A stretch of 64,000 nucleotides of DNA from Cytobacillus oceanisediminis (GCF_007830235.1 NZ_VLKI01000005.1:62001-126000), one strand, 5' to 3'. Counted from the stretch's first letter, positions 1 to 10,398 are shown. Numbers and translations: made by a program. Notes: a model not told the origin generated them from the sequence alone.

Positions 1-2031
1 ACCATTTATGACCGCAATGGCGAAGTAATTGCAGAGGATACTGTTTCCTATAAGCTTGTGGCTATTTTGGATGAAAGCATGAAACCCGGTTATGTTAAGG
101 ATCCGGATAAAACAGCGAAGAAACTATCTAAGGCAATAGACCTCGAAGAGTCGGAGATTTATAGAATACTGACAAAAAAAACAAAAGACGGAAAAACACC
201 ATTCCAAGTTGAATTTGGAAAAGCCGGACGCGATCTTCCGTTAAAAACAAAACGTGAAATAGAAGAAATGAAACTTCCCGGCATTACATTTATTACAGAC
301 TCCAAGCGGTTCTATCCAAATGGCGTCTTTGCTTCACACCTGATTGGGTATGTTGAAAAAAAGAAAACAGAAACGAATAGGACTGATACTGTCGGAATGC
401 TTGGTTTAGAGCAGAGCTTAAATGAAATTCTGACAGGCAAGGATGGAAAGTTCAGTTATGAAAGTGACATTTGGGGCTATCTGCTTCCAAATGGCGATGA
501 GATGATCAAGCCTGCCCAAAATGGAAAAGACGTATATCTGACTATAGATAAAAAAATTCAGACCTTTCTTGAAGATTCCATGAATAAAGTGGATGAAGAG
601 TATAAGCCAAAGAAGATGGTAGCTGTCGTTGCGGATGCGAAGACTGGTGACATACTTGCTATGGGCCAAAGGCCATCCTTTCACCCAAAAACAAAGGAAG
701 GAATAGAAGATACCTGGCATAATGAGGTTATCGAAAACTCTTATGAGCCAGGTTCAACCATGAAAATTTTTACTTTGGCAGCCGCGATTGAAGAAGGTGT
801 GTTTGATCCTAATGAATGGTTTAAGTCAGGCAGCTATAAAGTAACCGAAAATTCAAAGGCTGTAAGAGACCATAACCAGGGCCGCGGATGGGGACCCATT
901 ACTTATCTTGAGGGGGTTCAGCGTTCTTCCAATGTGGCTTTTGCAAAAATAGTAAAAGAAAAACTGGGTTATGAAACGTATAGAGAATATGTAACCAAGT
1001 TTGGCTTTGATGATCCAACCGGAATTGACCTGCCTAATGAAACAGGCGGCAATATTGTATATGAATGGCCGCTGGAGAAAGTAACAACCGGATTCGGCCA
1101 GGGTTCTGCCATTACGCCAATTCAGCAGATCCAGGCGGCTACAGCGATCGCAAATGAAGGAAAGATGATGCAGCCGCATGTAATCAGCAAAATTGTCGAT
1201 AGCGATAAAAAAGAAGTGGTGAAGGAAACAAAACCAGAAGTTAAAGCTAATCCGATATCAGCGGAGACTGCTAAGAAAACGAGAGATATTTTGGAGACAG
1301 TTGTTTCTTCTGAAAATGGCACAGGCTACAAACGCTATAATATTGAAGGATACGAGGTTGCCGGAAAAACGGGGACTGCACAAATCCCTGACCCTAAAGG
1401 AGGAGGATATCTAACCGGGCATGAGAATTTCATCTTCTCCTTTTTAGGTATGGCTCCAAAGGATGACCCTGAATTGATTATCTATGTGGCTGTACAGCAG
1501 CCAGATATTGATCTTAGCACGAATGGTGCCGAGCCGGTTTCCAAGATTTTTACTCCTGTTATGAAAAGCAGCTTGCAGTATTTAAATATTGAGCCTTCCA
1601 AAAAACTTAAGATTAAGTCTGAACAAACACCTGAAGTGGAAGGGCTGACAATTGAAGAGGCAAAAGCAGAGCTGGAAAAGTTCGGATTTGAGGCGATTGT
1701 GCTAGGAAAAGGGAATAAAGTAGAAAGGCAAGTTCCCGGCAATATGTACAATTTGCTTGAAGGAGAAAGGGTTATCCTTAAGACGGATGGCGAGTTAACA
1801 GTGCCTGACATGAACGGCTGGTCGCTGAGGGATGTTATGAAAGTAGCAAAGCTGGCCAACTTAAAGCTAAATACAGTAGGAAATGGATATGTGGTGAAAC
1901 AAAATCTGAAGGCCGGGGCTGCTTTAAGTGAAGGGGATTATTTAATCGTCGAGCTGGAGCCTCCTGCTCAAAAATATAATGAAGTGGAAACAGAAGAGGG
2001 GCAGGAAGAAACGGAAGAAGTGCTTGATTAA
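1..2031 (+). CDS. pbpB: Penicillin-binding protein 2B, division transpeptidase (5' partial)
   Basis: Class B PBP that cross-links septal peptidoglycan outside the membrane, partner of the divisome. The frame is open from base 1, so the cytoplasmic tail and membrane anchor (about 40 residues by comparison with the 716-residue B. subtilis protein) lie upstream of the window. In the visible 676 codons I see the dimerisation region, the SxxK motif STMK within YEPGSTMKIF, the SxN motif SSN, the KTG motif in AGKTGTAQ, then two C-terminal PASTA domains (PEVEGLTIEEA and VPDMNGWSLRD). Stop TAA at 2029-2031. It is followed by a short hairpin and then spoVD, the usual Bacillus order. Confidence 0.97.
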   Translation, partial: TIYDRNGEVIAEDTVSYKLVAILDESMKPGYVKDPDKTAKKLSKAIDLEESEIYRILTKKTKDGKTPFQVEFGKAGRDLPLKTKREIEEMKLPGITFITDSKRFYPNGVFASHLIGYVEKKKTETNRTDTVGMLGLEQSLNEILTGKDGKFSYESDIWGYLLPNGDEMIKPAQNGKDVYLTIDKKIQTFLEDSMNKVDEEYKPKKMVAVVADAKTGDILAMGQRPSFHPKTKEGIEDTWHNEVIENSYEPGSTMKIFTLAAAIEEGVFDPNEWFKSGSYKVTENSKAVRDHNQGRGWGPITYLEGVQRSSNVAFAKIVKEKLGYETYREYVTKFGFDDPTGIDLPNETGGNIVYEWPLEKVTTGFGQGSAITPIQQIQAATAIANEGKMMQPHVISKIVDSDKKEVVKETKPEVKANPISAETAKKTRDILETVVSSENGTGYKRYNIEGYEVAGKTGTAQIPDPKGGGYLTGHENFIFSFLGMAPKDDPELIIYVAVQQPDIDLSTNGAEPVSKIFTPVMKSSLQYLNIEPSKKLKIKSEQTPEVEGLTIEEAKAELEKFGFEAIVLGKGNKVERQVPGNMYNLLEGERVILKTDGELTVPDMNGWSLRDVMKVAKLANLKLNTVGNGYVVKQNLKAGAALSEGDYLIVELEPPAQKYNEVETEEGQEETEEVLD

Positions 2032-2034
2032 TTG

Positions 2035-2063
2035 GAACGCACTGTCAGATAGGCAGTGCGTTC
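2035..2063 (+). terminator. Hairpin between pbpB and spoVD
   Basis: Perfect 10-bp inverted repeat GAACGCACTG / CAGTGCGTTC with a 9-nt loop, starting 4 bases after the pbpB stop. It is followed only by a T-rich, interrupted stretch (TATTCAT), so it is probably a weak or partial terminator separating vegetative pbpB from sporulation-specific spoVD. No convincing SigE promoter follows it. Confidence 0.5.
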
Positions 2064-2124
2064 TATTCATATGGGTACAAGCATATATTTGAACGAGCCA
2101 TAATCTAAGGAGGTTCGTTCGTAC

Positions 2125-4044
2125 ATGCGTGTTTCAAATGTAACCGTTCGGAAACGGTTGACTGTAGCTTTGTTCGTTGGTATTCTAGTCTTTTTTATTA
2201 TCGATTTGCGTCTTGGGTATGTACAGTTTTTTCTTGGCAATATGCTTACTGATGGCGCAAAGGAGCTCTGGAGCAGGGATATCCCTTTTGAACCGGAGAG
2301 AGGGGAAATTGTGGATCGAAACGGCGTTCCGCTTGCCACTAATGTCAGTGCGCCTACTGTATACGTTGTCCCAAGGCAAATAAAGGATCCTGCAGATGCT
2401 TCTGAGAAATTGGCTGCTGTTTTGAATATGTCGAAGGAAAAAGCTTACCAGCTTATCACCAAAAGAGCATCCAGCGTGAAAATTCCTGAAGGGCGGAAAA
2501 TCTCCCATGAAAAAGCAAAAGAGATTCGTTCTTTAGAAATAGAAGGCGTCTATATTGGTGAAGACTCAAAGCGCCATTACCCGTTTGGCAACTATCTTTC
2601 CCATGTGCTCGGTTTTGCCGGAATTGACAATCAGGGGTTGATGGGCCTTGAGTTATACTATGAAGAAGAACTTAAAGGAAAAGAAGGTTCGGTGAAGTTT
2701 TATGCGAATGCCAAGGGAGAGCGCATGAACGATATGGCGGATGACTACAAGCCGCCTGTTGATGGAATGGATTTGAAGCTCACCATTGATTCAAAGATCC
2801 AAACGATTGTTGAAAGGGAGCTAGATATAGCCCAGGCTGAATATAACCCTGATGGCATTATTGCTATTGCCATGAATCCGAATAACGGTGAAATCCTGGC
2901 CATGTCGAGCCGGCCTGATTTTGATCCTGCCAACTTTAGAAACGTGCCGCCCGAAATATACAACCGGAACCTCCCGATTTGGAGTACATATGAGCCGGGG
3001 TCCACTTTTAAGATTATTACTCTGGCAGCTGCTTTGGAAGAGGGAAAGGTAGACTTGGAAAAAGATCATTTCCATGATCCAGGGTTTGTTGAAGTTGGGG
3101 GTGCAAGGCTAAGATGCTGGAAGAAAGGCGGCCATGGCAGCCAGACATACCTTGAAGTTGTCCAGAATTCCTGTAACCCTGGTTTTGTAGAGCTTGGGGA
3201 GCGATTAGGCAAGGAAGCTTTATTTAAATATATTCGTGATTTTGGTTTTGGGGAAAAAACAGGCATTGATCTTCAGGGCGAAGGCAAGGGGATTTTGTTT
3301 AACCTTGATCGTGTAGGCCCTGTTGAGCAGGCAACCACTGCGTTTGGACAGGGTGTTTCCGTTACTCCGATCCAGCAGGTTGCAGCCATTTCTGCCGCAG
3401 TTAACGGCGGGACATTATATACACCATATATAGCAAAAGAATTAATCAATCCGGCCAACGGTGAAATTTTAATGAAAAAATCACCTGAGGCTAAGAGAAA
3501 AGTAATTTCAAAAGAAACATCCGATGAAATTCGGCTTGCGCTGGAATCGGTTGTTGCCAAGGGATCCGGTAAAAAAGCATTCGTTGACGGATACCGTGTT
3601 GGCGGCAAAACAGGGACCGCGCAAAAAGCTCAAAATGGCCGTTATCTTGAAAATAACCATATAGTATCTTTTATCGGATTTGCTCCAGCAGATGATCCGC
3701 AGCTTGTCGTCTATGTGGCAGTAGATAATCCCAAAGGAACCGTTCAGTTTGGCGGTGTTGTTGCCGCACCAATTGTTGGGGAGATTATGGGAGACAGTTT
3801 GCGGGCCATGGGTGTAAAACCCAGAAAAGACCAAATCGAAAAAGAGCTAACTTGGATGGACTCTCCAATGATTGAAGTTCCTGACATGGTTGGGCTGACA
3901 AAGAAAGATTTAGGCGAGCTATACCTTAACTTAAAAATTGATGCGAGCGGAACAGGAAATACAGTGGTTAAGCAAACGCCTCAACCGGGTATAAAGCTTA
4001 AGGAAGGCTCAACCATCCGTCTGTACTTCGATGACAAAGAATAA
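2125..4044 (+). CDS. spoVD: Stage V sporulation protein D (cortex class B PBP)
   Basis: Sporulation transpeptidase that makes cortex peptidoglycan with SpoVE at the forespore outer membrane; in B. subtilis it is SigE-dependent and redox-controlled. 639 aa, close to the B. subtilis 646. N-terminal membrane anchor at about residues 13-32, then SxxK (STFK in YEPGSTFKII), SxN (SCN) and KTG (GGKTGTAQ). One C-terminal PASTA domain (VPDMVGLTKKD), against two in PBP2B, is the feature that separates SpoVD from its paralogue. The cysteine in SCN fits the redox-sensitive active site known in the family. Start chosen from the AAGGAGG at 2107-2113. Confidence 0.96.
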   Translation: MRVSNVTVRKRLTVALFVGILVFFIIDLRLGYVQFFLGNMLTDGAKELWSRDIPFEPERGEIVDRNGVPLATNVSAPTVYVVPRQIKDPADASEKLAAVLNMSKEKAYQLITKRASSVKIPEGRKISHEKAKEIRSLEIEGVYIGEDSKRHYPFGNYLSHVLGFAGIDNQGLMGLELYYEEELKGKEGSVKFYANAKGERMNDMADDYKPPVDGMDLKLTIDSKIQTIVERELDIAQAEYNPDGIIAIAMNPNNGEILAMSSRPDFDPANFRNVPPEIYNRNLPIWSTYEPGSTFKIITLAAALEEGKVDLEKDHFHDPGFVEVGGARLRCWKKGGHGSQTYLEVVQNSCNPGFVELGERLGKEALFKYIRDFGFGEKTGIDLQGEGKGILFNLDRVGPVEQATTAFGQGVSVTPIQQVAAISAAVNGGTLYTPYIAKELINPANGEILMKKSPEAKRKVISKETSDEIRLALESVVAKGSGKKAFVDGYRVGGKTGTAQKAQNGRYLENNHIVSFIGFAPADDPQLVVYVAVDNPKGTVQFGGVVAAPIVGEIMGDSLRAMGVKPRKDQIEKELTWMDSPMIEVPDMVGLTKKDLGELYLNLKIDASGTGNTVVKQTPQPGIKLKEGSTIRLYFDDKE

Positions 4045-4053
4045 CAGCCAGAG

Positions 4054-4090
4054 GGCGGCACAATATTGCGCCGCCTGAATTTTTGTTTTT
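4054..4090 (+). terminator. Intrinsic terminator after spoVD
   Basis: GGCGGC / GCCGCC arms (4054-4059 and 4070-4075) enclose a CAATATTG palindrome, so the stem can extend inward past one A-C mismatch. A T-rich tract (TTTTTGTTTTTT) follows at 4079-4090. It ends the spoVD unit and isolates murE, which has its own promoter candidate downstream. Confidence 0.8.
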
Positions 4091-4139
4091 TGGAGAAAAA
4101 AGTAATTAACATCACATTGGGAAAAGGTAAATGATTAAA

Positions 4140-4168
4140 TGGCTAAAAAGGCAATTATCATGTACAAT
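4140..4168 (+). promoter_or_regulatory. Candidate SigA promoter for murE
   Basis: Extended -10 element TG followed directly by TACAAT (4163-4168) with a poor -35 (TGGCTA, 4140-4145) at 17 bp. It lies between the spoVD terminator and murE, where an internal promoter is needed. The -35 is weak, so the call rests on the -10. Confidence 0.4.
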
Positions 4169-4325
4169 ATATATCGCCATGATTTTGAAATCGCATCGAT
4201 TGGTTTTAATTTTAAAGCTGGGAATCACTCTAGCGGATGACAAGTGTTTTTAATCTGCAAGGAACCAGATTGCTAATTAAAGAGGAAACAGATGGCGCTG
4301 CTTTAGAATGAGAGGAATGAATGAT

Positions 4326-5786
4326 ATGAAATTACATACGGTGCTGCAATATCTGCAGCCATATATGTCTTACAAAGGGGAAAATCCAGAAATCACATCA
4401 ATTGTGAACGACAACCGGCAAGTAACAGCCGGAAGCTTATTTGTTTGTATAGAAGGCTATACGGTTGACGGCCATGACTTTGCCGCTTCAGCTGCAGAAA
4501 AGGGAGCGGCTGCTATCCTTGCACAGAAGGAATTGGATTTGAATATACCGGTGATTTTGGTAAAGAACACACGTAGGGCAATGGCCGTGCTTGCTGATGC
4601 TTTTTATGGGCAGCCAAGCCAAAAGCTTCATCTGATTGGAATAACCGGTACGAACGGAAAAACAACAACAAGCCACCTGATTGAAAAAATCCTTGCTGAT
4701 TCAGGCAGGAAAACCGGTTTAATTGGAACGATGTACACAAAAATCGGGGAACAAATTTTCGAAGTGAAAAATACGACACCTGAAAGCCTTACCCTGCAAA
4801 GCACATTTAAAAAAATGGCGGATTCTGGCGTGGATTCCTCCGTTATGGAAGTTTCATCCCATGCGCTGGATGAGGGCCGTGTCCATGGCTGTGATTTTGA
4901 TGTAGCTGTGTTTACTAACTTGACCCAGGATCACTTGGATTATCATAAAACAATGGATGAATACCGCAGGGCGAAGGGGCTTCTTTTTGCGCAGCTGGGA
5001 AGTTCCTTTAACCATGAAAGGCCAAAGTATGCGATCTTAAATGCGGATGACCCGGCTTCAGCCGAGTATGAAAAGTCTACAGCAGCACATGTGCTGTCAT
5101 ATGGAATTGATCATGAAGCAGATCTTCGTGCGGTCAATATTGAAATGACTTCTGCAGGTACGGCTTTTGATTTATCCAGCCCGTTTGGAAAGCATAAAGT
5201 ATCCCTGAAAATGATAGGGAAATTTAGCGTATACAATGTACTGGCAAGTATAGGGGCGGGAGTTGCCTCGGGAATACCGATTAGGCAAATCATTAAATCC
5301 GTCGAGGAAGTAAAAGGTGTTTCCGGCAGGTTCGAAACGGTTGATGCAGGACAGAATTTCTCTGTAATAGTCGACTATTCACATACTCCAGACAGCCTGA
5401 AGAATGCTTTGGAAACTGTAAAGCAATTCGCCCAGAAGAGGATTTTTGCAGTTGTCGGCTGCGGAGGGGACAGAGACCGTTCCAAAAGGCCGCTTATGGC
5501 TGAAATAGCATGCCAGTACAGCACCGATCCTATTTTCACTTCAGATAACCCGCGCAGCGAGGACCCGCTCCAAATCTTAAGGGATATGGAAGAGGGGGCA
5601 AAGGGCGAAAAATATAAGACGATTGTCGACCGGAAAGAAGCCATTCACTATGCAGTGAAAAATGCCAGTGAGGGCGATGTGATATTGATTGCCGGCAAAG
5701 GCCATGAAACATATCAGATAATCGGGAATCAAGTTTTTGATTTTGATGACCGGCAAGTTGCAAAAGAGGCGATAGAGGAGCGATAA
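4326..5786 (+). CDS. murE: UDP-MurNAc-L-Ala-D-Glu:meso-DAP ligase
   Basis: Cytoplasmic ATP-dependent ligase adding meso-diaminopimelate to the peptidoglycan precursor. N-terminal UDP-binding domain, ATP loop [11 protein letters not shown] at about residues 105-115, carbamylated-lysine region, and the C-terminal DNPRSEDP motif that selects DAP over lysine. I start at ATG 4326 ([10 protein letters not shown]), matching the B. subtilis N-terminus with AGAGGA at 4311-4316 as ribosome site; an in-frame ATG at 4308 would add 6 residues and has no ribosome site. 486 aa. A stand-alone MurF-like N domain follows after one base. Confidence 0.97.
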   Translation: MKLHTVLQYLQPYMSYKGENPEITSIVNDNRQVTAGSLFVCIEGYTVDGHDFAASAAEKGAAAILAQKELDLNIPVILVKNTRRAMAVLADAFYGQPSQKLHLIGITGTNGKTTTSHLIEKILADSGRKTGLIGTMYTKIGEQIFEVKNTTPESLTLQSTFKKMADSGVDSSVMEVSSHALDEGRVHGCDFDVAVFTNLTQDHLDYHKTMDEYRRAKGLLFAQLGSSFNHERPKYAILNADDPASAEYEKSTAAHVLSYGIDHEADLRAVNIEMTSAGTAFDLSSPFGKHKVSLKMIGKFSVYNVLASIGAGVASGIPIRQIIKSVEEVKGVSGRFETVDAGQNFSVIVDYSHTPDSLKNALETVKQFAQKRIFAVVGCGGDRDRSKRPLMAEIACQYSTDPIFTSDNPRSEDPLQILRDMEEGAKGEKYKTIVDRKEAIHYAVKNASEGDVILIAGKGHETYQIIGNQVFDFDDRQVAKEAIEER

Positions 5787-5787
5787 A

Positions 5788-6237
5788 ATGTATTTAACGT
5801 ATGGTGATTTAGCGAAATTGTTTCCAAATACAACAGGGATAAAGGACAATGAGCTGCAATTTCATACGGTAGCTGCTTCCTCATCGATCGTACAGCCAAA
5901 AGGAATCTATCTCCCTATAGAAGAATCAGGGGATCTGAAAGAAGCGATTGGAAATGGGGCAGTTGCCGCCCTGTGGAATGAGAAGGACGAGGTACCGACA
6001 TACACACCTAATCAATTTCCTGTTTTTTATACAAATGACTTAACGAAAGGCTTAAAGGATATTATGGAATTATATATAGAAAAAATAAGCAAAGCAGAAG
6101 AAAAGATCAGCACAACAAATTTCCTTTTTTCAGATGAAAAAAGTCTTAAAGAAAACGAAGCAACATATGATATTGCTGTGATGGCAGAAAACTTATATGA
6201 AGCTTCCGAAAATGCCAAACGCGAAAGGAGGGGATAA
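5788..6237 (+). CDS. Orphan MurF-like N-terminal (Mur ligase N-domain) protein, 149 aa
   Basis: Residues about 20-100 resemble the UDP-precursor-binding N domain of Mur[21 protein letters not shown] aligns with the family's STDSR...PGxLFxPL segment, and [13 protein letters not shown] with GAAAALW. The DSR triplet of real ligases reads SSS here, and there is no ATP loop (GTNGKT) and no C-terminal ligase domain. The last 45 residues are charged and match nothing I recognise. It begins 1 base after murE, ends just before mraY, and its stop lies in the mraY ribosome site, so it is translated within the operon. Many bacteria have full-length murF exactly here; B. subtilis has none here and keeps murF elsewhere. 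Best read as a reduced ancestral murF kept as an intact frame; function unknown. Confidence 0.75.
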   Translation: MYLTYGDLAKLFPNTTGIKDNELQFHTVAASSSIVQPKGIYLPIEESGDLKEAIGNGAVAALWNEKDEVPTYTPNQFPVFYTNDLTKGLKDIMELYIEKISKAEEKISTTNFLFSDEKSLKENEATYDIAVMAENLYEASENAKRERRG

Positions 6238-6239
6238 AT

Positions 6240-7214
6240 ATGATGGAGCAAGTTATTTTTTTCACAATTTTGGCAGGCTTTTTAATAACAGTCTTGCTAT
6301 CTCCCATTTTTATTCCCTTCTTAAGAAGATTAAAATTCGGGCAAAGCATTCGCGAGGAAGGGCCTAAATCCCATCAGAAAAAAACGGGCACACCGACAAT
6401 GGGAGGAATCATGATTCTTCTCTCCATCACGGTAACGACCTTGCTGATGACAGGAAAGTTTTCAGAACCTACCGTTAAGACCTATTTATTATTATTGGTC
6501 ACACTGGGCTTTGGCCTCCTTGGATTCCTTGATGATTTTATTAAGGTAGCCTTAAAGCGGAATCTTGGGCTAACTTCAAAGCAAAAGCTTTTGGGCCAAA
6601 TCATAATTTCGGTTATTTTTTATTTTGTTTTCAGGCAAAATGAATTTTCCACAGAAGTGCATATCCCGCTGACAGACCTTTCTTTTGATTTGGGCTGGTG
6701 GTATGTTTTCTTTATTATTTTCTGGCTAGTAGGTTTCTCTAATGCGGTCAATCTTACAGATGGACTGGATGGTCTTGTTTCAGGTACTTCCGCAATTGCT
6801 TTTGGAGCCTTTGCGGTATTGGCGTGGAACCAGTCGCAATTTGAAGTTTCTATTTTTTCCGTAGCTGTTGTTGGAGCTGTATTGGGCTTTCTTGTATTTA
6901 ATGCTCATCCAGCTAAAGTATTTATGGGGGATACAGGCTCCCTGGCTTTGGGCGGGGCAATTGCAACGATTGCCATTCTTACCAAGCTTGAAATCATTCT
7001 AATTATTATCGGCGGTGTTTTTGTTATAGAAACGCTGTCTGTTATTTTACAGGTAGCTTCTTTTAAAACGACCGGGAAGCGAATCTTTCGGATGAGCCCG
7101 CTTCATCACCATTATGAACTGGTGGGATGGTCTGAATGGCGGGTAGTTGTAACATTCTGGACTGTTGGCCTTCTGTTTGCAATTCTCGGAATATATATTG
7201 AGGTGTGGGTGTAA
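6240..7214 (+). CDS. mraY: Phospho-MurNAc-pentapeptide transferase (lipid I synthase)
   Basis: Polytopic membrane enzyme moving phospho-MurNAc-pentapeptide from UDP onto undecaprenyl phosphate. 324 aa with about ten membrane segments; signature cytoplasmic loops are visible: [16 protein letters not shown], the aspartate pair [18 protein letters not shown], and the C-terminal [11 protein letters not shown] histidine motif. AGGAGGGG lies just upstream and overlaps the preceding stop. ATG at 6240 or the adjacent ATG at 6243 could start; 6243 would match the B. subtilis N-terminus slightly better. Confidence 0.97.
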   Translation: MMEQVIFFTILAGFLITVLLSPIFIPFLRRLKFGQSIREEGPKSHQKKTGTPTMGGIMILLSITVTTLLMTGKFSEPTVKTYLLLLVTLGFGLLGFLDDFIKVALKRNLGLTSKQKLLGQIIISVIFYFVFRQNEFSTEVHIPLTDLSFDLGWWYVFFIIFWLVGFSNAVNLTDGLDGLVSGTSAIAFGAFAVLAWNQSQFEVSIFSVAVVGAVLGFLVFNAHPAKVFMGDTGSLALGGAIATIAILTKLEIILIIIGGVFVIETLSVILQVASFKTTGKRIFRMSPLHHHYELVGWSEWRVVVTFWTVGLLFAILGIYIEVWV

Positions 7215-8567
7215 GTGAAGGAGATAAATCGCTATCGTCATAAAAAAATATTAGTATTGGGGCTGGCAAAAAGCGGAGTTGGTGCAGCTTCCCTTTTACA
7301 TAAACTCGGAGCGTTTGTTACTGTAAATGATTTTAAGCCTCTGGCGGAAAACCCTGAAGCCCAGGGTCTGCTTGAGCAGGGAATTACGGTAATTTGCGGC
7401 GGCCATCCCACTGAACTCCTGGAAGAAGGGTTTGAGCTTATCGTTAAGAACCCGGGGATTCCATACCATAATCCTATGATTAAAGGGGCCGAGGAAAAGG
7501 GCATTCCCGTTATAACAGAGGTAGAGCTTGCCTATCAGGTATCTGAAGCTCCTTTTATTGCTATTACAGGCACAAATGGTAAAACGACTACTACCACACT
7601 TGCGTTTGAAATGCTTCAGGCAGGCAGCAAAAAGCCGCTAATCGCTGGAAATATCGGCACCGTTGCTTCCGAAGTTGTACAGGAAGCTGCTGAAGAAAAT
7701 AATATCGTGATTGAACTATCATCATTTCAGCTTATGGGCATACAGGAGTTCAGGCCGCGTATTGCCATATTGACAAATCTTTATGATGCCCATTTGGACT
7801 ACCATGGAACGAGAGAAGAGTACCATGCTGCCAAAGCGAATATTACGATGAATCAGACAAGCAATGATTATTTCATAGTTAATGCCGACCAACCGGAAGT
7901 TATGGAAGTTGCAGCAGGATCCAAGGCAAAAATTATCCCTTTTTCACCAACAAAAGAGCTGTCTGAAGGCGCTTATGTTAAAGATGGATGGATTTACTTC
8001 AATGGCGAAAAGGTGATGGAAAGAAAAGATGTCGCCTTGCCGGGATCGCATAACCTTGAGAATATATTATCCTCGGTGGCAGCAGCCAAGCTGACCGGGG
8101 TTGAAAATCAAGCAATTATTAGCGTTTTAGGCACATTTGCCGGTGTTAAGCACCGTCTGCAATATGTGGGCGAATACCAGAGCAGGAAATTTTACAATGA
8201 TTCCAAAGCGACCAATATTTTGGCAACGAAAAATGCATTATCAGCATTTAGCGATCCTATCATTCTTCTGGCTGGAGGGCTAGACCGCGGAAATAGTTTT
8301 GATGAGTTGATTCCATCTTTAAAACGTGTTAAAGCTCTTGTTACCTTTGGACAAACAGCAGAAAAGATTGGGAAGGCAGCCTTGGAAGCCGGAATAAAAA
8401 CAATCGAGTGTGTCGATAATGTTGAAAAAGCCGTACCTTCTGCCTTGAAGCTATCTGAGCCTGGAGATATCATTCTGCTTTCTCCGGCTTGTGCAAGCTG
8501 GGACCAATATAAAACTTTTGAGGTTCGGGGAGACATGTTTATAGATGCGGTGCATAAGCTTAAATAA
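7215..8567 (+). CDS. murD: UDP-MurNAc-L-alanine:D-glutamate ligase
   Basis: Cytoplasmic ligase adding D-glutamate. 450 aa. N-terminal Rossmann-like domain [18 protein letters not shown] loop [11 protein letters not shown] at about residues 117-127, and C-terminal domain with [17 protein letters not shown] start directly abuts the mraY stop (TAA 7212-7214), with GAGGTG at 7199-7204 inside mraY, which implies translational coupling. Followed by 168 bp holding an imperfect inverted repeat (AAGCAAA... / ...ATTTGCTT) before spoVE. Confidence 0.97.
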   Translation: MKEINRYRHKKILVLGLAKSGVGAASLLHKLGAFVTVNDFKPLAENPEAQGLLEQGITVICGGHPTELLEEGFELIVKNPGIPYHNPMIKGAEEKGIPVITEVELAYQVSEAPFIAITGTNGKTTTTTLAFEMLQAGSKKPLIAGNIGTVASEVVQEAAEENNIVIELSSFQLMGIQEFRPRIAILTNLYDAHLDYHGTREEYHAAKANITMNQTSNDYFIVNADQPEVMEVAAGSKAKIIPFSPTKELSEGAYVKDGWIYFNGEKVMERKDVALPGSHNLENILSSVAAAKLTGVENQAIISVLGTFAGVKHRLQYVGEYQSRKFYNDSKATNILATKNALSAFSDPIILLAGGLDRGNSFDELIPSLKRVKALVTFGQTAEKIGKAALEAGIKTIECVDNVEKAVPSALKLSEPGDIILLSPACASWDQYKTFEVRGDMFIDAVHKLK

Positions 8568-8735
8568 GGGCTTGTCTGCGGGACTAGAGGAAAGAACAGC
8601 TTAGGCATACATCTGCTTCGCGGCACATTTAGAGCTTTTTAATCGGGTAAGCAAAATAGTCCTGGAGGTCAAACCGGACGACTGGCGATTTGCTTTCTTG
8701 ATTAGCCCTAAAACTTGCATTCGAGGTGTATTGCG

Positions 8736-9836
8736 TTGCCGACAAAAAAAACCACTCCCGATTTTATATTAATGATTGTCACGTTTATGCTGCTTGCTGT
8801 AGGCTTGACCATGGTTTATAGCGCAAGTGCGATATGGGCAGACTATAAATTTGATGATTCCTTTTTCTTTGCAAAAAGGCAAATGCTTTTTGCAGGCGTT
8901 GGAATCGTTGCTATGTTTTTTATTATGAATGTTGATTACTGGACGTGGAGAACATGGGCCAAAGTGTTAATAATTGTCTGTTTTGTCCTTTTGCTGTTGG
9001 TGTTGATTCCAGGAATCGGAAATGTACGGAATGGTTCAAGAAGCTGGATTGGAGTAGGCGCATTTTCCGTCCAGCCATCGGAATTTATGAAGCTTGCCAT
9101 GATCGTCTTTATGGCAAAGTTCTTATCTGAAAAGCAGAAGCTCATTACGTCCTTCAGAAAAGGACTTGTTCCATCTTTAGGCCTTGTCTTTTTGGCATTC
9201 GGATTGATTATGCTTCAGCCTGACTTAGGGACAGGAACGGTTATGGTCGGGACTAGTGTGGTTATGATCTTTATAGCAGGAGCCAGAATCAGCCATTTTG
9301 TATGGTTTGGTGTCGCAGGGTTGGCGGGATTTGTTGCGCTAGTTTTGTCGGCTCCATATAGAATTAAGCGGATTACATCCTTCCTGGATCCGTGGGAAGA
9401 TCCATTAGGCAGCGGATTCCAAATTATCCAATCCCTTTATGCCATCGGACCGGGAGGATTGTTCGGTTTGGGGCTTGGACAAAGCAGACAGAAGTTTTTT
9501 TATCTTCCGGAGCCGCAAACAGACTTTATATTTGCTATTTTAGCTGAAGAGCTGGGTTTTATCGGCGGATCATTTGTTATATTATTATTCGCGCTTCTTT
9601 TGTGGCGTGGGATCCGGATTGCATTGGGTGCACCTGACCTTTACGGAAGTTTTTTGGCTGTAGGGATTATTGCCATGGTTGCCATTCAAGTCATGATAAA
9701 TATTGGGGTTGTAACCGGCTTGATGCCTGTTACCGGCATTACACTTCCCTTTTTGAGTTATGGAGGCTCATCACTGACCCTCATGCTTATGGCTATAGGG
9801 GTTCTATTAAATATAAGCCGTTATGCACGGTACTAG
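8736..9836 (+). CDS. spoVE: SpoVE, FtsW/RodA-family cortex glycosyltransferase
   Basis: SEDS-family peptidoglycan polymerase that works with SpoVD in cortex synthesis. About ten membrane segments; the conserved NVDYWTWRTW, QPSEFMKLA, QPDLGTG and GLTGIxLPFLSYGGSS-type (GITLPFLSYGGSS) motifs are present. Position after murD and identity to SpoVE-specific sequence (SASAIWADYKFDDSFFFAKRQ) separate it from vegetative FtsW. I choose TTG at 8736 because GAGGTG sits 7 bases before it and this gives 366 aa beginning PTKKTTPD, as in B. subtilis; an upstream TTG at 8715 is in frame but lacks a ribosome site. Confidence 0.93.
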   Translation: MPTKKTTPDFILMIVTFMLLAVGLTMVYSASAIWADYKFDDSFFFAKRQMLFAGVGIVAMFFIMNVDYWTWRTWAKVLIIVCFVLLLLVLIPGIGNVRNGSRSWIGVGAFSVQPSEFMKLAMIVFMAKFLSEKQKLITSFRKGLVPSLGLVFLAFGLIMLQPDLGTGTVMVGTSVVMIFIAGARISHFVWFGVAGLAGFVALVLSAPYRIKRITSFLDPWEDPLGSGFQIIQSLYAIGPGGLFGLGLGQSRQKFFYLPEPQTDFIFAILAEELGFIGGSFVILLFALLLWRGIRIALGAPDLYGSFLAVGIIAMVAIQVMINIGVVTGLMPVTGITLPFLSYGGSSLTLMLMAIGVLLNISRYARY

Positions 9837-9864
9837 CAGTTGTTCTGAAGACGTATTATTCCTG

Positions 9865-9893
9865 AAACCCTGTCATACAGGGTTTCTTTTTTG
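9865..9893 (+). terminator. Intrinsic terminator after spoVE
   Basis: Perfect 9-bp stem GAAACCCTG / CAGGGTTTC (9865-9873, 9879-9887), 5-base loop TCATA, six T residues. It closes the murE-to-spoVE unit. The following 266 bases up to the repeat hold a possible -10 (TAGAAT, 10024-10029) without a good -35 and no gene that I can support. Confidence 0.9.
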
Positions 9894-10159
9894 GAGTCAG
9901 GAAAAAGGGCAATCCGGCCTTTTCTCCTAATATCATTTAATGAAACAAGCAATGAAAGGCTTTGCATTATTACAATTCTTTAACATTATGGTATCCGTTC
10001 CTATCTATTCGTTTTAAATATAGTAGAATAGGGTAAAGCGGGGGAGTGATTTTTTCCAGAGAGAGTGTTCACTCTAACGTTGGATCATCATCTCGAAAAA
10101 AGAATAGAGCCATGCTGGACATTAGTCCTAGTTTGTAAACGAATCTTTTCTTTTTTATG

Positions 10160-10398
10160 GGCTGTGTTAAAGCTACATGCTGATTTTGGCACCCTGTTGG
10201 TTGGTGCGGAAGGCACGAGATCCTCGAAAAATATGCATTTCTTCGTGCGGTGTAGATCGGGGAAGCTTAGTTCAAAGTCCTGCGGGAGGAGCGTGTCAAA
10301 GGGAGACCCGCAGGCGCGATATGCGCCGAGGAGCGTCGGAACACCCGCGGTTCGCTGAGTGCATGGAGCGGAAATCAACAGGCAAGTTTAACAGAGCC
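10160..10398 (+). repeat. MITE-like repeat, copy 1 (upstream of murG)
   Basis: 239-bp member of a repeat family found six times in the window. Left end GGCTGTGTTAAA, right end TTTAACAGAGCC, imperfect terminal inverted repeats. Flanked by TTTTTATG (10152-10159) and TTTTTATA (10399-10406), a 7/8 match consistent with an 8-bp target duplication. Internal GC-rich hairpins surround a CTGCGGG / CCCGCAGG pair. No transposase; the open frames across it are chance. Its right end is 31 bp from the murG start, so it is part of the murG leader. Confidence 0.85.

Noticed and set aside
2081-2106. SigE-like promoter before spoVD (GCATATAT and CATAATCT)
   Set aside because: The ATA-to-CATA spacing is 13 bases, about three short of the usual SigE gap, so I do not annotate it.
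8568-8735. Imperfect inverted repeat between murD and spoVE as a regulatory RNA
   Set aside because: Stem is bulged and short, with no T tract or conserved feature that I can recognise.
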